From Lichina pygmaea (lineage: Eukaryota > Ascomycota > Lichinomycetes > Lichinales > Lichinaceae), in the NCBI GenBank assembly GCA_963422465.1, contig OY730170.1, positions 930,001-994,000 of the forward strand: DNA of 64,000 bases, given 5' to 3'. Both the position numbers and the translations under genes were made by a program. Below, piece after piece: positions 11,601 to 21,129 of this stretch. The notes beneath the pieces were generated by a model that saw nothing but the letters and a program-made list of their open reading frames with translations, had not been told where the DNA came from and did no database searches. Numbering within the stretch: position 1 is the first letter of the stretch; each line of letters opens with the position of its first letter.

Positions 11601-12587
11601 TAGTTGTCAGTAGTGCGACGACATGATGGGAGGAGAGTGTTGATCACGTCGACCCATAGCATGTGCTCGTAGGGGTGTACGGAGGTACACAGACTTCTGT
11701 CGTGATGCTGTCCTCAGTCGGTATGGAGGAGCTGCTGCCGGTAAACTCCACCAAGATCTCCCGCGTACGCACCTGATTATCAAAAGTACTGGACACCTCC
11801 CACATTCCGTCGCTTTCATGCGCAGACCCCGTACCTACAGGAGCGGCACGGGTACGTACCACCCCAACTGCATGAGATTGCCTGCACCTCTGCGTGACGT
11901 AATCAGCACCTAGGCTTCTCGACCTTGAGATCAGACTTAGGAGACCGACAGTACGTACGCAAGTCGCTGTCCAGTAGCCGTCGGCGCAGGGCGCACTGCG
12001 GGGTCTGGCCCCCCTTGGAGCCCAGTGTCTCTGGAGGCGGAAGGGGGCAGGCCGCCGTTGCAGGGGTCGGCGTCCAATCACGAGCCGCTTATGTCATCTG
12101 CGTCCTTGGCGTCCTTCGCCCTACGTACGTACCTTCTAGCAGAAGCCTGTCGCATCACATGACGCAGAAAGGCCCGCCCAGCCCCCCACGTGCGTTTAGC
12201 GACTTGGTACATAAAGCCGTTGGTCCCCCACCTGTTTGCATCGCACGCACGTACCAATCTCCACTCCACTCCACTCCACCTCCTCCCCCTCCCCTCTCCC
12301 CTCACGGACAGACGAACCGGAGCGAACCGGACCTGTCTTGACTGGGCTTCTCGTTCTTCGGGCTTGAGGTTTGGGAAAGCTGCCTACGGCTGCCTCGTCG
12401 GATTGCGGGCTGTTTCCTTCGACGGGAAGACGTTGTCTCTCTGACTCTCACTCTCCTTCTACGGCTCGGTCTTTAGATCTAGGGTTGTAGACTGGGAGAA
12501 TTGACGACTCGATTGACTCTAATCTCTCTGCTTGAACGTTGCTGATCCCTCCGCGACCCGACCCGCGACGTCCTCGTCGATCCTCCA
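8620..12587. other. 4-kb gene-poor spacer between phosphoketolase and ENA ATPase
   Basis: Shared upstream region of two divergent genes. It holds an inverted-repeat element (8843-9580) and GTAC-rich palindromes at about 9640-9660, 9985-10010, 11468-11535 and 11945. The 400 bases before the ATPase start are pyrimidine-rich, as in many fungal promoters. Open frames on the minus strand between 10608 and 11429 have weakly protein-like stretches but no recognised domain and no coherent splicing, so no gene is called. Confidence 0.5.
8843..9580. mobile_element. Non-autonomous inverted-repeat element (MITE-like), TA-flanked
   Basis: The two ends are imperfect inverted copies of each other. The left end reads TACCCGCGCCAGTGGGGGTG; the right end, on the other strand, reads TACCCGTGCCATGGGGGGGT. 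Similarity continues inward through ATACCCCC, TCCTC and a shared GGACAGTTCAAC, for roughly 65-75 bp. Both ends abut a TA dinucleotide, as expected for target-site duplication by Tc1/mariner-type elements. The interior encodes no transposase. Several differences between the arms are C/T or G/A transitions, consistent with age or repeat-induced point mutation. Family assignment is inference. Confidence 0.55.
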
Positions 12588-15500
12588 ATGTTTACCAAGA
12601 CAAAGGAAGGCAGCGGCGGCGCCGACGATGATGCCGCCAACCAAGCTCTCTCGCGCCCCGCTCATGCCTTGAGCCACGCAGACGCCGTCGCGGAGCTCTC
12701 GGCCGACCCGATCAATGGCCTGACCGATGCCGCGGCCAAGGATCGATTGGGGAAGTATGGCCGGAACGAGCTGGACGACGGTCCCGGCGTGCAGCCGGTC
12801 AAGATCTTCATCCGGCAGGTGGCCAACGCGATGATGCTAGTTAAGCATACCACCCACCCGTTGCAGGAGGAATGCCGTGTGCTGATCCCCTTCTCGGAGT
12901 AGGTGCTGATTCTGGCCATGGTTGTGTCCTTCGCAATTCGTTCGTGGATCGAGGGTGGTGTCGTGTTCGCCGTCATCATCTTGAACATCGTCGTCGGCTT
13001 CTTCCAGGAGTTCCGGGCCGAGAAGACCATGAACTCGTTGCGGAGCCTGAGCTCGCCGACGGCTTCGGTCGTTCGCGAGAGCCAGAGCAAGGTCGTCCCC
13101 ACGGCCGAGCTGGTCCCGGGCGACGTGACGGAGCTCAAGACGGGCGACACCGTGCCCGCCGACGTCAGGTGCGTCTCCGTGGCCGTTGGCCGTCGCTGCT
13201 GCGAGCTTCGTTCGACTGACGCGAGAGGCCAGGCTCGTCGAGTGCAGCAACTTCGAGACGGACGAGGCTCTTCTGACTGGCGAGTCGATGCCGGTGCTGA
13301 AGCGTCCAGACGATGTCTTCGACGACGATACCGGCCCCGGCGACCGCTTGAACATGGCCTTCAGCTCGTCCACCGTGACCAAGGGCCGCGCCCTAGGCGT
13401 CGTGGCGAGCACCGGCATGCACACGGAGATCGGTACGATCGCGGCGGCCTTGCGTGCGAACAAATCGGCGCTGCCTCCGCTGAAGCGTACGCCCGAGGGC
13501 CGAGTTCAGCGGCGCTGGATCCCGAAGGCCGTCGTGCTCATGGCCGCCCATTTTGCCGGTAACTTCCTCGGTGTCAATGTCGGGACGCCGCTGCACCGAA
13601 AACTGTCCAAGCTGGCGCTTCTGCTGTTCGGCATCGCCATCATCTGCGCCATCATCGTCGAGGCCTCCAACAGGTTCAGCGACCGGACCGAGGTCATCAT
13701 CTACGCCGTCGCGACCGGCCTCAGCATGATCCCGGCCTCGCTCGTCGTTGTGCTCACGATCACCATGGCCGCCGGCACCAGGAGAATGGTCGAGCGAAAC
13801 GTCATCGTTCGACGGCTCGATTCGCTCGAGGCTCTGGGAGGCGTGACCGACATCTGTTCGGACAAGACCGGCACGTTGACGCAAGGTACGTTACCGTCGC
13901 CCGCTCTGTCGTCACCTCCGTCGGTACGCGACCCTGCCGACTGACGATCTTCCTTCTCTTTTTTTTTTTTTTTTTTTTTTTTCTCCAGGCAAGATGGTGG
14001 CCAAGAAGGCTTGGGTGCCCGGTAAGGGCACTTACTCGGTGGGCCAGTCGGGCGAGCCGTTCAACCCGACCGTCGGCGAGCTCAGCTTCCGAGACAAGCC
14101 GCCGGTCGAAGTCGACCTGAAGGCGATGGACGACGACGACGGCGTGCCGCACACACAGCTGCTCGAAGACAACAATCGCCTCAAGGGCTTCCTGGACGCC
14201 GCTTCGCTGGCCAACCTCGCCAAGGTGCACACGGACGACAACGGGGAGTGGCACGCCCGAGGTGACCCCACCGAGATCGCCATCGAGGTCTTCGCCTGCC
14301 GCTTCGACTGGTACCGCGAGAAGTGGACCAAGGGGGACAACCCGAAGTGGGCGCACGTGGCCGAGTTCCCCTTCGACTCGGACGTCAAGCGCATGTCGGT
14401 GATCTACACCCACAAGCGAGACGGTGGTGGCTCGCAGACGATCTTCGTCAAGGGGGCGGTCGAGCGCATCCTGGACATCTGCAGCGGGGTCGTGTTCGGC
14501 GAGGCTGGCGACGCCGAGGCGCTGACGCCCGAGTTCCGGGAGCAGGTGTCCAAGAGCGTCGAGACCCTCTCGGCCGAGGGTCTACGCGTGCTGGGGATGG
14601 CGCGCAAGGGGCTCGACGAGGTCGTGGACGGAAGTCGCGAGGACCTCCGCCGGGACGACTACGAGCGCGACCTCACCTTCCTCGGCCTCATCGGCCTCTA
14701 CGACCCGCCGCGGCCCGAATCCGAGGGCGCCGTGCGGGCCTGCCACCGTGCCGGCGTCTCGGTGCACATGCTGACGGGCGACCACCCCGGCACGGCCCGG
14801 TCGATCGCCTCGCAGGTCGGCATCCTGCCCTCGAAGATGAACATGGTCTCCCGCGTCGCGGCCGAGTCGATGGTCATGACGGCCGGCCAGTTCGACAAGC
14901 TATCGGAGGACGAGGTCGACCGGCTGCCGGTGCTGCCGCTGGTCATCGCGCGCTGTGCGCCGCAGACCAAGGTTCGCATGGTCGAAGCGCTGCATCGCCG
15001 CGGGCTCTTCGCCGCCATGACCGGTGACGGCGTCAACGACTCGCCGTCGCTCAAGCGCGCCGACGTCGGCATCGCCATGGGCCAGTCCGGCTCCGACGTC
15101 GCCAAGGACGCGTCGGACATCGTGCTCACGGACGACAACTTCGCTTCGATCCTCAACGCCGTCGAGGAGGGCCGGCGCATGTTCGACAACATCCAGAAGT
15201 TCGTGCTGCATCTGCTGGCCCAGAACATCGCCCAGGCCGGCACGCTCCTGATCGGTCTCGCCTTCAAGGACGGCACCGGCCTCTCCGTCTTCCCGCTCGC
15301 GCCGGTCGAGATCCTCTGGGTCATCATGGTCACCTCGGGCGTGCCCGACATGGGTCTCGGCTTCGAGGTGGCCCAGCCGGACATCCTGGACCGCCCGCCG
15401 CAGAACCTCCGGCGCGGCGTCTTCACGTTCGAGGTCATGCTCGACATGCTCGTGTACGGCTTCTGGATGACGTCGCTCTGCCTGGCCGCCTTCACGATGG

Positions 15501-16105
15501 TGATGTGGTACTGGGGCGACGGCAACCTCGGGAGCAACTGCAACAACTCGTACTCGCCCGAGTGCGATCTCGTCTTCCGGGCCCGCGCCACGACCTTCGT
15601 CTGCATGACCTGGTTCTCGCTCTTCTTGGCCTGGGAGATGGTCAACCTCCGGCGCAGCTTCTTCCGGATGCAGCCGAAGAGCAAGCGCTACCTGACGCAG
15701 TGGATGCTAGACGTCTGGCGCAACAAGTTCCTCTTCTGGTCCGTCATCGCCGGCTTCGTCACCGTCTTTCCGACGCTGTACATACCCGTCATCAACCACG
15801 ACGTGTTCAAGCACGAAGGCATCTCGTGGGAGTGGGGCGTCGTCATGGTCGAGGGCATGCTCTTCGTGTCCGGCGTCGAGAGCTGGAAGTGGGCCAAACG
15901 CGTCTTCTTCCGGCGTCGGTTGGCGAAGACGGGTGGCAAGGGAAAGCTCGACGAGGAGGAGATTGAGTCCAAGGTGTTTGGAAACTACATGTCGACCTCG
16001 CCCTCGGAGGAGAGCGACACGGGTGCGAAGCCGCTAGCTCCTTCCTCCTCGGAGAAGGAAAAGCACCATGGGTCGAAGGCCATGCTCTTTGGCAAGCGTC
16101 GATGA
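12588..16105 (+). CDS. ENA1: ENA-type Na+ (K+) exporting P-type ATPase (class IID)
   Basis: Membrane ATPase that expels Na+ (and K+/Li+) at high salt or alkaline pH, expected in the plasma membrane. Exons: 12588-12839, 12903-13168, 13233-13885, 13989-16105, giving 1095 residues, typical of the family. The N-terminal cation-ATPase domain (ADPINGLTDAAAKDRLGKYG) is followed by membrane spans, the actuator loop TGES motif (DEALLTGES), the phosphorylation motif DKTGTLT (aspartate at about residue 382), the nucleotide-binding domain and the hinge TGDGVNDSPSLK. The last third carries the remaining spans. Introns are short except the third (103 nt), whose 3' part is a run of more than 20 T before the acceptor. 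The C-terminus is polar and serine-rich. It lies between phosphoketolase and acetate kinase. ENA is preferred over a SERCA-type pump because of the fungal IID sequence VATGLSMIPASLVVVLTITM and the overall length. Confidence 0.92.
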
Positions 16106-16923
16106 CTCGCGCGAGAACGGCGACGGGTCTCCCCGGCTGCCGTACCGGCTCGAGGTCGGCGGCATGGCACCGATGCTACGGCAGTCGTCGGGTTGTCACT
16201 CTCCGCCATCGTCGGCTCCTCTCGGATTGCTTCGATACGATCCTTTCGGGGTCTCGATGTGGCGGACCAATCTACAACTCGGCAACGGTTCAAAATCAAA
16301 AGCACGCTCTACCCCAATTTCCTCACCTGTCGTGGCATGTTAGAGTCGCGTGTCGGAGATCATCTTGGTGGGCGTTGTCGTCAGAGCCTGCAATACCTAT
16401 CCGAGGAGTGTCATAGCTTTACCGCATGGACGATATATAGCTCCAATGCGAATCTCTTCCAAGTCAAAGTCCCAGTTGCGCACCGTGCGCGCCATGTCCC
16501 CGAATACCCCTAGCTCTTAACAGCTTGACCACAAGCTTCAGGCCCCTCTACTAGTGCTGTAAAAGGCGAGCTCGTCTCCTGGACTAATCAAACAGGGCTC
16601 CCCTCGGGGAGGTTTCGGTCGATTACTTACGTATCGCCCATTGTTTTGTCGTGACCAGCGACTATGGCGCCTAGCGATGGGCCCCGAGTGGCCCCCACCA
16701 CCCCGCATTCCGCCAGCTGCAGGACAAAGGAGGGGTAAGTAATTCCGTACCGCAAGGTACGTGATCACTCCGGCGCGACAGGCGCGCGTGGCGCTACGGT
16801 ACGTGTGTACAATACATCGAGATATGACGTCAGGCCTAGGAGGCGCCTACGACGGCCTCCGTCGCCAGTGCGAGGTGTGACGAACAGTATAGCCCCTAGG
16901 ATCCCATTCAGAAGCTACCCACG
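16106..16923. other. Spacer between ENA ATPase and acetate kinase
   Basis: An 818-bp tandem-orientation spacer holding the ATPase 3' region and the acetate kinase promoter. GTAC motifs occur near 16745-16805. No gene was seen. Confidence 0.5.
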
Positions 16924-18695
16924 ATGACAAAGGTCATCCTTTCCATCAACGCCGGATCGTCGTCCGTCAAGGTTTCAGCATACAGCATTGTCAAGCCCGG
17001 ATGTCCTCCGCGACAGCTCGTCGAGACGCAGGTAGCCGGGCTGACCGCGCCGCCGTCGACTTTTTCCTACCAAAGTCGCTCTCGCTCCCTCAAGCACGAG
17101 CGGCTTGAGGACGCCATCAGCACCCAGGATGCTGCCTTTGAGTACATACTCGACCAGTTGGTCGCAGACAAAGACGACGCACCCGAGCTTCAGCGCCGCG
17201 AAGACATCGTCGTCGCATGTCATCGCATCGTGCACGGCGGAGACTACGAGGACGCTCGGGTCATCACGCCCGAGACGTATCACTACCTCGAGGAATTGAC
17301 CGATCTAGCGCCCTTGTAGGTGTGTCTCTACGGTAGAGGGTCGCCTCCCTCGGCCATGACGTGCGCTGGATGACGATATCCGTTGACGCTCGATGCTGCT
17401 TCCTCCTCATCAGACACAACGCCCCGGCTCTCTCCATCGTCCATGGCTGCCTGAAGCACCTGCCGCGTGCCAAGAACATTGCCTGCTTCGACTCGGCCTT
17501 CCATCACACGCTGCCCGACCACGTGCGGACCTATGCCATCGACCCTGAGGCTGCAGCCAAGAACAAGCTGCGGAAATACGGTTTTCACGGGATCAGCTAT
17601 TCGTTCATCCTACACTCCGTCGCAGCCTTCTTGGGGAAGCCTGAGAGTGAGACGAGTGTCATCGCGCTGCATCTGGGAAGCGGCGCGTCGGCTTGTGCGA
17701 TCCGGAACGGGAAGTCGGTGGACACTTCGTAAGTCCGACGGGGATCGTCACCGCGTGGGAAGCTGAGAGCAAATGCTGCGTCTAGCATGGGCTTGACCCC
17801 TCTTGCTGGACTACCAGGGGCCACTCGAAGCGGGAATGTTGATCCAAGGTCTGTCCATGCATATAGTCTGTGTGTCCGGGGTTTGTCGTTGATGAGCTGC
17901 GTAGCCTTGTCTTCCACTTCGCCTCCGATGCCGACAGGCCCAGCCCGAGCAGCACCAAGGACATGCACATCACGACCGTACGATGAAGCCTGCTCTCTTC
18001 CAGTTCTGCAAGAATCTCCACCCGACGCTAAACATACCTCACAGGCCGAGGAGATTCTCAACAAAAAGTCCGGCTGGAAGGCCTTGACAGGGACGACCGA
18101 CTTTGGCGAGATTGTGTCTCGAGCAATCATCCCGGCCTCACAGCCTCCTTCCTCCGAGGAGGAGAAGCAGCTCCGGTCTCGATGTCGTCTCGCCTATGCC
18201 ATCTTCGTCGACCGCGTCGCAGCTTTCGTCGGGAGTTACTTTGTCGCGCTGCACGGCCAAGTCGACGCACTCGTTTTCGCCGGCGGCATCGGCGAGAGCA
18301 GCGCTGCTCTGCGGTCCGCTGTGCTCGAGAAGGTCGCGTGTCTCGGGTTTGCTGTCGACGAGGCGAAGAACGAACGTGCTTGTCCCGGTACAAGGGGGGG
18401 TAAGGGCGAAGATGCCAGCGCCGTCGCGGATATCACGTCTGATACGGGAGATCGTGGGTCGATGAGAACGCTGGTCTGTTGGACGGACGAACAGGTTCGT
18501 CGATCGAGCCTACACGGGTCTTTCTTTGTTCAAACCTGCCCGCTTACTTCTCTCTCTTCTTCTGGTATCACAAAGAAGAAAGCTATCATGGATACAAACT
18601 TCAAGAAGAATGGGCACGACGTGAAACTGACAGAGTGGTCTTCCTAGTACGAAATGGCGCGCCAGTGCTCGAGCCATCCTGAGCTATGGAGCTAG
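16924..18695 (+). CDS. ack: Acetate kinase, six exons
   Basis: Transfers phosphate between acetyl phosphate and ADP, giving acetate and ATP; in fungi it pairs with phosphoketolase. Exons: 16924-17315, 17414-17728, 17786-17848, 17905-17977, 18045-18494, 18648-18695, total 446 residues. Introns are 98, 57, 56, 67 and 153 nt. Family motifs appear in order: NAGSSSVK at residues 9-16, CHRIVHGGDY, DSAFHHTLPDHVRTYAID, YGFHGISY, LHLGSGASACAI, the PLAGLPGATRSGNVDP segment, and FAGGIGESS near the C-terminus. The final exon (YEMARQCSSHPELW) completes the CWTDEQ-(F/Y)EMAR tail; reading through the last intron would replace it with unrelated sequence. A 15-base copy of the CDS end, CCTGAGCTATGGAGC, recurs just after the stop codon. 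The gene appears intact. Confidence 0.93.
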
Positions 18696-18876
18696 GGGCC
18701 CTGAGCTATGGAGCAAGGAGAGTCGGTGGAGGTGATTGACCGTCTCGGCGATTGAAGAGCCCGTGGTGGAAGAATTGTGTGATGGAAGGATCCTTGATCG
18801 AAGAGCAAGTGACTGAAGAACTCTCAATCGAATGAAAATTGGATGATATTGTTATTGTGTCTTGCTACCTGACCAG

Positions 18877-18913
18877 CTTCTTCTTCTTCTTCTTCTTCTT
18901 CTTCTTCTTCTTC
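18877..18913 (+). repeat. (TTC)12 microsatellite
   Basis: Perfect TTC/CTT run in non-coding DNA. Confidence 0.9.
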
Positions 18914-18917
18914 ACCT

Positions 18918-19025
18918 TTGCTAGAAATCTCCTGCTAGAAATCTCTCGCTAATATTCTGCGAGGGACCTTCCTGCTAGAATTCCCCAGCTAGAAATCTCC
19001 CGCCAGGATTCTCCCGCCAGGACTA
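18918..19025 (+). repeat. Degenerate short tandem repeat (GCTAGAAATCTCC type)
   Basis: At least six loosely spaced copies of a 13-17-base unit related to GCTAGAAATCTCC, drifting to GCCAGGATTCTCC at the right. Unit spacing is irregular. No function is evident. Confidence 0.6.
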
Positions 19026-21129
19026 TCCCTCCATCACAAAAGTGCCAAGTCGAGCACCTCGAGCAGTCGAACGTCGACGCTCTGCAGCTTGATCGTACTA
19101 TTCGCTACGGTACTGCTCCGTTCGTAGAAGCGTGCGTCTGTGTGCAGGGTGCTGTAATCAGTAAAGAGCGTGCTGCGGAAGGTAACATGGCTGTTTCCGC
19201 TCTGATACTTTTTTTCTGATTATTACTTCGATTGGCTTGCAAGACCCATCTACTTCTCCGCTGAACTGACCATGCTCTCGTTTGACTACTCTCTCGAGTC
19301 CTGCCTGTTGTTCACGCTTTTTTTTTTTTTTTTTTGGAGCAAGACAATCTGTCCTACTCCTGTAGTTATCTGTCTCATGGAGGTGAGTGTATGGGATGGT
19401 TACTCTTCTTGCGTGAGTCCTTGACTGAATTCGTTGCTCTGTTCACATTGGATCTGGTGGCATTGAGCCGTCGAATTGATGTACCTTGAAGTCTGTCCAA
19501 GCTTCTAAAGAAAGATTGACAATATTACTTGGTTCGGTTGATAGGGTGTATAGAGTGGGCTTTACACTTCTAGTATCGTACTTTCCCAATCTCTGATTCC
19601 GTCGATATGAGGGTACGTCCTTCCTCCACAAAATCTCATCTGTATGGTTTTCCCTTTCTGCAAAAGTAGCATTGTCATGTCCTGCTAGCCGTCAAAGTAC
19701 CTTGCAATGTACAGTGATGATCTTCCCACTCCGTTTCAGGACTGGCTAGCGGTGGCTAGCTAGCTAGACCATGCCGGGAGCACTGCGTAGCTGTAAGACA
19801 AGGAGAAGATCTGGACCGTCTATAGCTGCAAGGTCGGGAAAGACTCCTGGGCTCCAGGGGTCCGAAGGGCGAAATATCTCAACTGTATCACACCCTTAAG
19901 AAGACGGTCAAACGGCTGGGCTAAGGATAGAACAGAGGAGGACGTCTGTCGCGGCAGAGATCTCGAGATACCTTGTTCAGGGAGTGAAGGAGTTGGGAGG
20001 GCCGAGGCCAGGGCCGGGAGGTTGCGGGGATTACTGGCGTCGCTGGGGCTGCTGTGAAGGGTACTCATGCCGCGATGCTGCGTGGTCGCGACATGGAAAT
20101 CGTACGTTGACCGGGTCAATGGGCCCTCGCTCGCTTCCCGTCGCTTTCGGCCTGTCGGTGGGATGAAGGTATTGCTGCCACCATCGCCATCGCCATAACT
20201 GCTGCGTGAGCCTTTCTCACCCGGGGCTCGCACCGGTGGCGGTGGTGGGTGTGGTGTGAGTGGTAGTGCTACCTGGACAGTTGCTCTTGCCGCCAGCATC
20301 GTCATCACTATTTTTTGGTGTCGTCGCCGTCACCGCCGGCGTCACCACCATCGCCATTGTCACCGCTGTCGCCGCTGTCACCGCCGTGGGGCTGCGTAGT
20401 TGCTGGCAATGTTGATGCCTCCACTCCTGGTACTAGAAAGCGCCCGGGTGCCACCATCCTTACAGCTCTGAGGCGGTTGAGCTTTACCTTGCAAGGTGAT
20501 TCTTCGAAAGTACTTCACTTTTCGCAGGGATATGGAGATGAGGTTTGCGGCAGGTTGCGAGATGACTGTTGCTCAAGAAGAGCGTCAGCATCATCGACAA
20601 GGAGGACTTCTCGCCAGTGAAAAGAAGGGTGAAATACCTGTATGTATAGAAGCTTGCTATTGACAGGGCGTTCAAATCTGAGTAGACTCGTGGCTCTGGC
20701 TACTCGAAGTGAGGGTAATAGCCCGGGCTTATATGCTGGATCTCGCTCCTAGTCCTGCTCCAGCCACTGGTGCTGCTCCGGTCTTCTCGCCGTGCCAAAT
20801 CCTGGTGCTGCTGTCTGGTGGCATAGACGCGCGCCTCATCTCTCGGGTTTTTCTCGGCGCTTCTCTCGGCACTTCTCTTGGCGACCTCCTCAGCTCCCTG
20901 CTTCGTGAGGCTCCGTGGCTCTCTGTCTAGTGGGGCTGCCTAGCGGGACTTCCTAGCTCTCCGCCTCGCGGGGCTCTGCAGCTGGGATCTTGGCGGTGAT
21001 ATTTTCAACAGTTCCTATCCACAGTCGTGGGATCTGCCATGCTTCTGTTAGAGAACTTCATCTCTCATACAGTTTGACCAATCTCAAGAATGGGGGAGAC
21101 ACCATTGAGCCTTATCCCCGAGTTGCTGT

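Larger units (their letters stand above)
18696..21129. other. Repeat-rich spacer
   Basis: A 2.4-kb region with no supported gene. From 18696 to about 18840 there are loose repeats of a GATTGAAGAGC-like word. A TTC microsatellite and a GCTAGAAATCTCC-type repeat follow, with a T tract near 19319-19337 and a CACCGTCGC-type GC-rich patch near 20315-20390. A 162-residue minus-strand frame at 19820-20308 is proline/serine-rich and without a family; it was not called. Confidence 0.5.

Noticed and set aside
18918-19025. CRISPR-like array
   Set aside because: Units are short, irregular and degenerate without spacers of uniform length, and the genome is eukaryotic.
19820-20308. 162-residue minus-strand proline/serine-rich frame
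   Set aside because: No family, no signal or membrane feature and no splice structure; it overlaps a GC-rich simple-sequence patch.
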